NCBI GenBank assembly: GCA_016712415.1
Contig: JADJRC010000029.1
Location: 1 to 44,309, forward strand
Length of the DNA stretch: 44,309 nucleotides
Direction of reading: 5' to 3'
Source of the DNA: Lewinellaceae bacterium
GTDB lineage: Bacteria > Bacteroidota > Bacteroidia > Chitinophagales > Saprospiraceae
Positions 42,576 to 44,309 of this stretch are shown here, piece after piece. Under the pieces are notes generated by a model, which saw nothing but the letters and a program-made list of their open reading frames with translations, was not told where the DNA came from and ran no database searches. A program made the position numbers and the translations under genes. Position 1 is the first letter of the stretch. Every line of letters begins with the position of its first letter.

Positions 42576-44000
42576 ATGCGCACATTACTCCTCATCACTG
42601 CCGCATTGATCCTGCCCCAGGTACCGGCTTTCACCCAATCCTGCAAATGTAGCGAACAATTCGACTGGCTACAGCAGAAACTGGCGCTCAACTACTCCGG
42701 CTACCGGGACAAGGTGACCGAAGACACCCGGCCCGACTTTGAACGACATACGGCCAGTTTTCAGGAAAAAATCGCCGCCTCATCGACCGACACCGCCTGC
42801 TACCGCCTGATGTCGACCTGGGTAAAATGGTTGCGCGACGGCCATATTTACCTGGGGTATAAGGACACTCCATGGGTGGAAAACCCCGATTCCATACGGA
42901 GGAGATTTGCCGACCGGGAAAAAATTGCCTTGACGGAAACGGAAGCCCGCCAATACCTGGACCAGCCGGGTCTCGACCCGGTGGAGGGTATATACCAAAA
43001 CGAGTTGGGTAACTACCGCGTGGCGTTGATCCGGAATACAGCGCCGGGCCGTGATTTCGCCGCCGTTGTGCTGAAGGCCGACAGCATATGGTGGGTGCCG
43101 GGCCAGATCAAATTCGACCTGAAAGAAAGTGCCCCCGGGCAATACGCAGTGCGTTTTTACCTGGACAATCGCTCGGAATTCAGCACCGAGGCAACGCTTA
43201 AAGACGGCAGGCTCTCTGAGAAGATGTTTCATGTCTGGTTACGTCAATATCCCGGAGTACCTATTCCAATTGCTCTGCCCCTGCCCTTCAGTATAAAACA
43301 GTCCGATGCTGTCACGCTCGTGTTCCGGGTGGCCCCTATGCGCTACGACAAGCGACAAGTACTCGACAGTCTGATCAAAGCCAACCGCCGGCTGCTCGAA
43401 CGCACCCCCAACCTGATCATCGACTGCCGCGGCAACCGCGGCGGCAGCAATATGACTTTTGCCGAACTGCGGCCATATGTTTACAGCGGAACAGCCAGGG
43501 GGCTCAGCCACAAAGTTTATTCTACCAGGGATAATATTGAAAAGTATGTTCTGCTACAAAAGAACAAGAGGTATTCACGCAGCCAACGCCGCAGTTACGG
43601 GCGACTGGCAAAAATGATGAAAAAGCATGAAGGGTCGTTCATCGGAAATTGCGAGATTAGGAAAAACAGGCCCGAAAAAATATCCCCTTACCCCAAAAAA
43701 GTAGCTATTCTGATCGACGGAGGCTGCGCCGGCAGTTGTGAGGAGTTTATTTATTACGCCCGCCAGAGCAGCAGGGTAACGCTCATCGGTCAAAATACCG
43801 CGGGTGTTATGGATTACGGCAATGTACTCTTTCTCGATTTTCCCTGCGGGAAGTTTACCGTCGGATACCCTACTGCCCGCTCCTGTCGTGTCGATGCCGG
43901 TCAGGGCATCGACGGTATCGGTATACCTCCTGCGGTGCGTATCGACGACGACAAAACAGACTGGGTGGCTTTTGCGAAAGCGTACCTCGAACAGAAGTAG
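42576..44000 (+). CDS. S41-family peptidase (C-terminal processing protease-like)
   Basis: 474 residues with a signal peptide (RTLLLITAALILPQVPAFTQ). The N-terminal part is helical with SCKCSEQFDWLQQKLALNYS. The C-terminal half has the S41 fold: LIIDCRGNRGGSNMTFAELR, then KKVAILIDGGCAGSCEEFIYYA where the catalytic Ser lies in AGSCEEF, and RSCRVDAGQGIDGIGIPPAV. The usual Ser/Lys dyad of CtpA proteins is partly visible, and a PDZ domain is not evident. It acts outside the cytoplasm. A second, close paralog begins 31 bp downstream. Confidence 0.88.
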   Translation: MRTLLLITAALILPQVPAFTQSCKCSEQFDWLQQKLALNYSGYRDKVTEDTRPDFERHTASFQEKIAASSTDTACYRLMSTWVKWLRDGHIYLGYKDTPWVENPDSIRRRFADREKIALTETEARQYLDQPGLDPVEGIYQNELGNYRVALIRNTAPGRDFAAVVLKADSIWWVPGQIKFDLKESAPGQYAVRFYLDNRSEFSTEATLKDGRLSEKMFHVWLRQYPGVPIPIALPLPFSIKQSDAVTLVFRVAPMRYDKRQVLDSLIKANRRLLERTPNLIIDCRGNRGGSNMTFAELRPYVYSGTARGLSHKVYSTRDNIEKYVLLQKNKRYSRSQRRSYGRLAKMMKKHEGSFIGNCEIRKNRPEKISPYPKKVAILIDGGCAGSCEEFIYYARQSSRVTLIGQNTAGVMDYGNVLFLDFPCGKFTVGYPTARSCRVDAGQGIDGIGIPPAVRIDDDKTDWVAFAKAYLEQK

Positions 44001-44030
44001 GCGCGATCATCTTTCCCTAAAATCAAGCAT

Positions 44031-44309
44031 ATGCGTACAACGCTCTTCCTTGTGCTGACACTTCAATTGCTTACGACCCCTGTCGCCGCTCAATCCTGCA
44101 ATTGCAGTGAACAATTCGACTGGCTGCAACAAAAGCTGGCACTCAATTATTCCGGCTATCGCGATAAGGTGACCGAAGATACCCGGCCTGACTTTGAACG
44201 GCACACGGCGGCGTTTCGGGAAAAAATAGCCGCTTCGACTGCCGATACCACTTGCCTGCGCCTGCTGACGGACTGGTCGCGCTGGTTCCGCGACGGACAC
44301 GTGCAACTG
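44031..44309 (+). CDS. Second S41-family peptidase, partial at window end
   Basis: Starts at ATG 44031 (MRTTLFLVLTLQLLTTPVAA, a signal peptide) and continues as SCNCSEQFDWLQQKLALNYS and DTRPDFERHTAAFREKIA without stop to the window end. Over 60 residues it is almost identical to the preceding S41 gene in protein sequence while the DNA differs at many third positions. It is therefore an older tandem duplication under selection. The catalytic part lies beyond the window. Confidence 0.85.
   Translation, partial: MRTTLFLVLTLQLLTTPVAAQSCNCSEQFDWLQQKLALNYSGYRDKVTEDTRPDFERHTAAFREKIAASTADTTCLRLLTDWSRWFRDGHVQL

Overview
The window looks like a chromosome piece from a Bacteroidota bacterium, probably of the Saprospiraceae/Haliscomenobacter type (inference). 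The evidence is two secreted proteins with type IX secretion sorting domains (type B at 26949-28166, type A at 39986-41359), several boxes of the Bacteroidota promoter type (-33 TTTG, -7 TAnnTTTG), CapA, DUF4230 and GldG/NatAB-style genes typical of the phylum, and many Bacteroidota-type lipoproteins. Most genes are ordinary chromosomal genes: mnmE, hemA, rplU-rpmA, truA, radA, ybaB, tRNA-Asn, psuG, msrA, dcd.

Layout. 1-3890 is a decayed mobile region against the 3' end of mnmE. It holds a pentapeptide-repeat membrane protein split by an ISAzo13-type insertion sequence, a rhuM gene, a deleted tyrosine recombinase and an excisionase-like HTH gene. 3892-9182 carries mnmE, a candidate small RNA, a frameshifted NUDIX gene, two envelope proteins and a CapA-family protein. 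9183-15739 holds two large paralogous lipoproteins (PQQ-type sugar dehydrogenase, PKD, cytochrome c, CBM6), one with an added N-terminal ThuA domain. 15826-18394 has an FGE-like protein and a Gfo/Idh/MocA oxidoreductase, separated by a 640-bp repeat array built as a giant inverted repeat. 18511-26351 has an orphan FtsX permease, hemA, the L27/L21 genes with an unusual HhH extension, truA, an epimerase and a cytochrome c. 26352-33034 has a candidate small RNA, a T9SS type B protein, ybaB, a PfkB kinase, tRNA-Asn, psuG, radA and msrA. 33088-44309 has a vanadium haloperoxidase, dcd, a CoA-binding protein, a META lipoprotein, a Na+-type ABC-2 exporter, an aldehyde dehydrogenase, a T9SS type A protein, a methyltransferase, and two tandem S41 peptidases, the second cut by the window end.

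Two patterns cut across the window. First, at least ten single-base frameshifts break otherwise well conserved genes (transposase, NUDIX, L27, PfkB kinase, aldehyde dehydrogenase, methyltransferase, pentapeptide protein, integrase). Most lie in short homopolymer runs, which suggests indel errors in the assembly more than true gene death. Second, short-word repeats with a 7-base period (GTGTGAG, CATTCGA, CCGTCCA, GTTTCGG, GGTTGGG) recur at five separate places. They often form inverted repeats, and they occur at gene starts, inside one gene, and between convergent gene ends where they would act as terminators. Their resemblance to the short tandemly repeated repetitive (STRR) heptamers of cyanobacteria is an analogy, not an identification.
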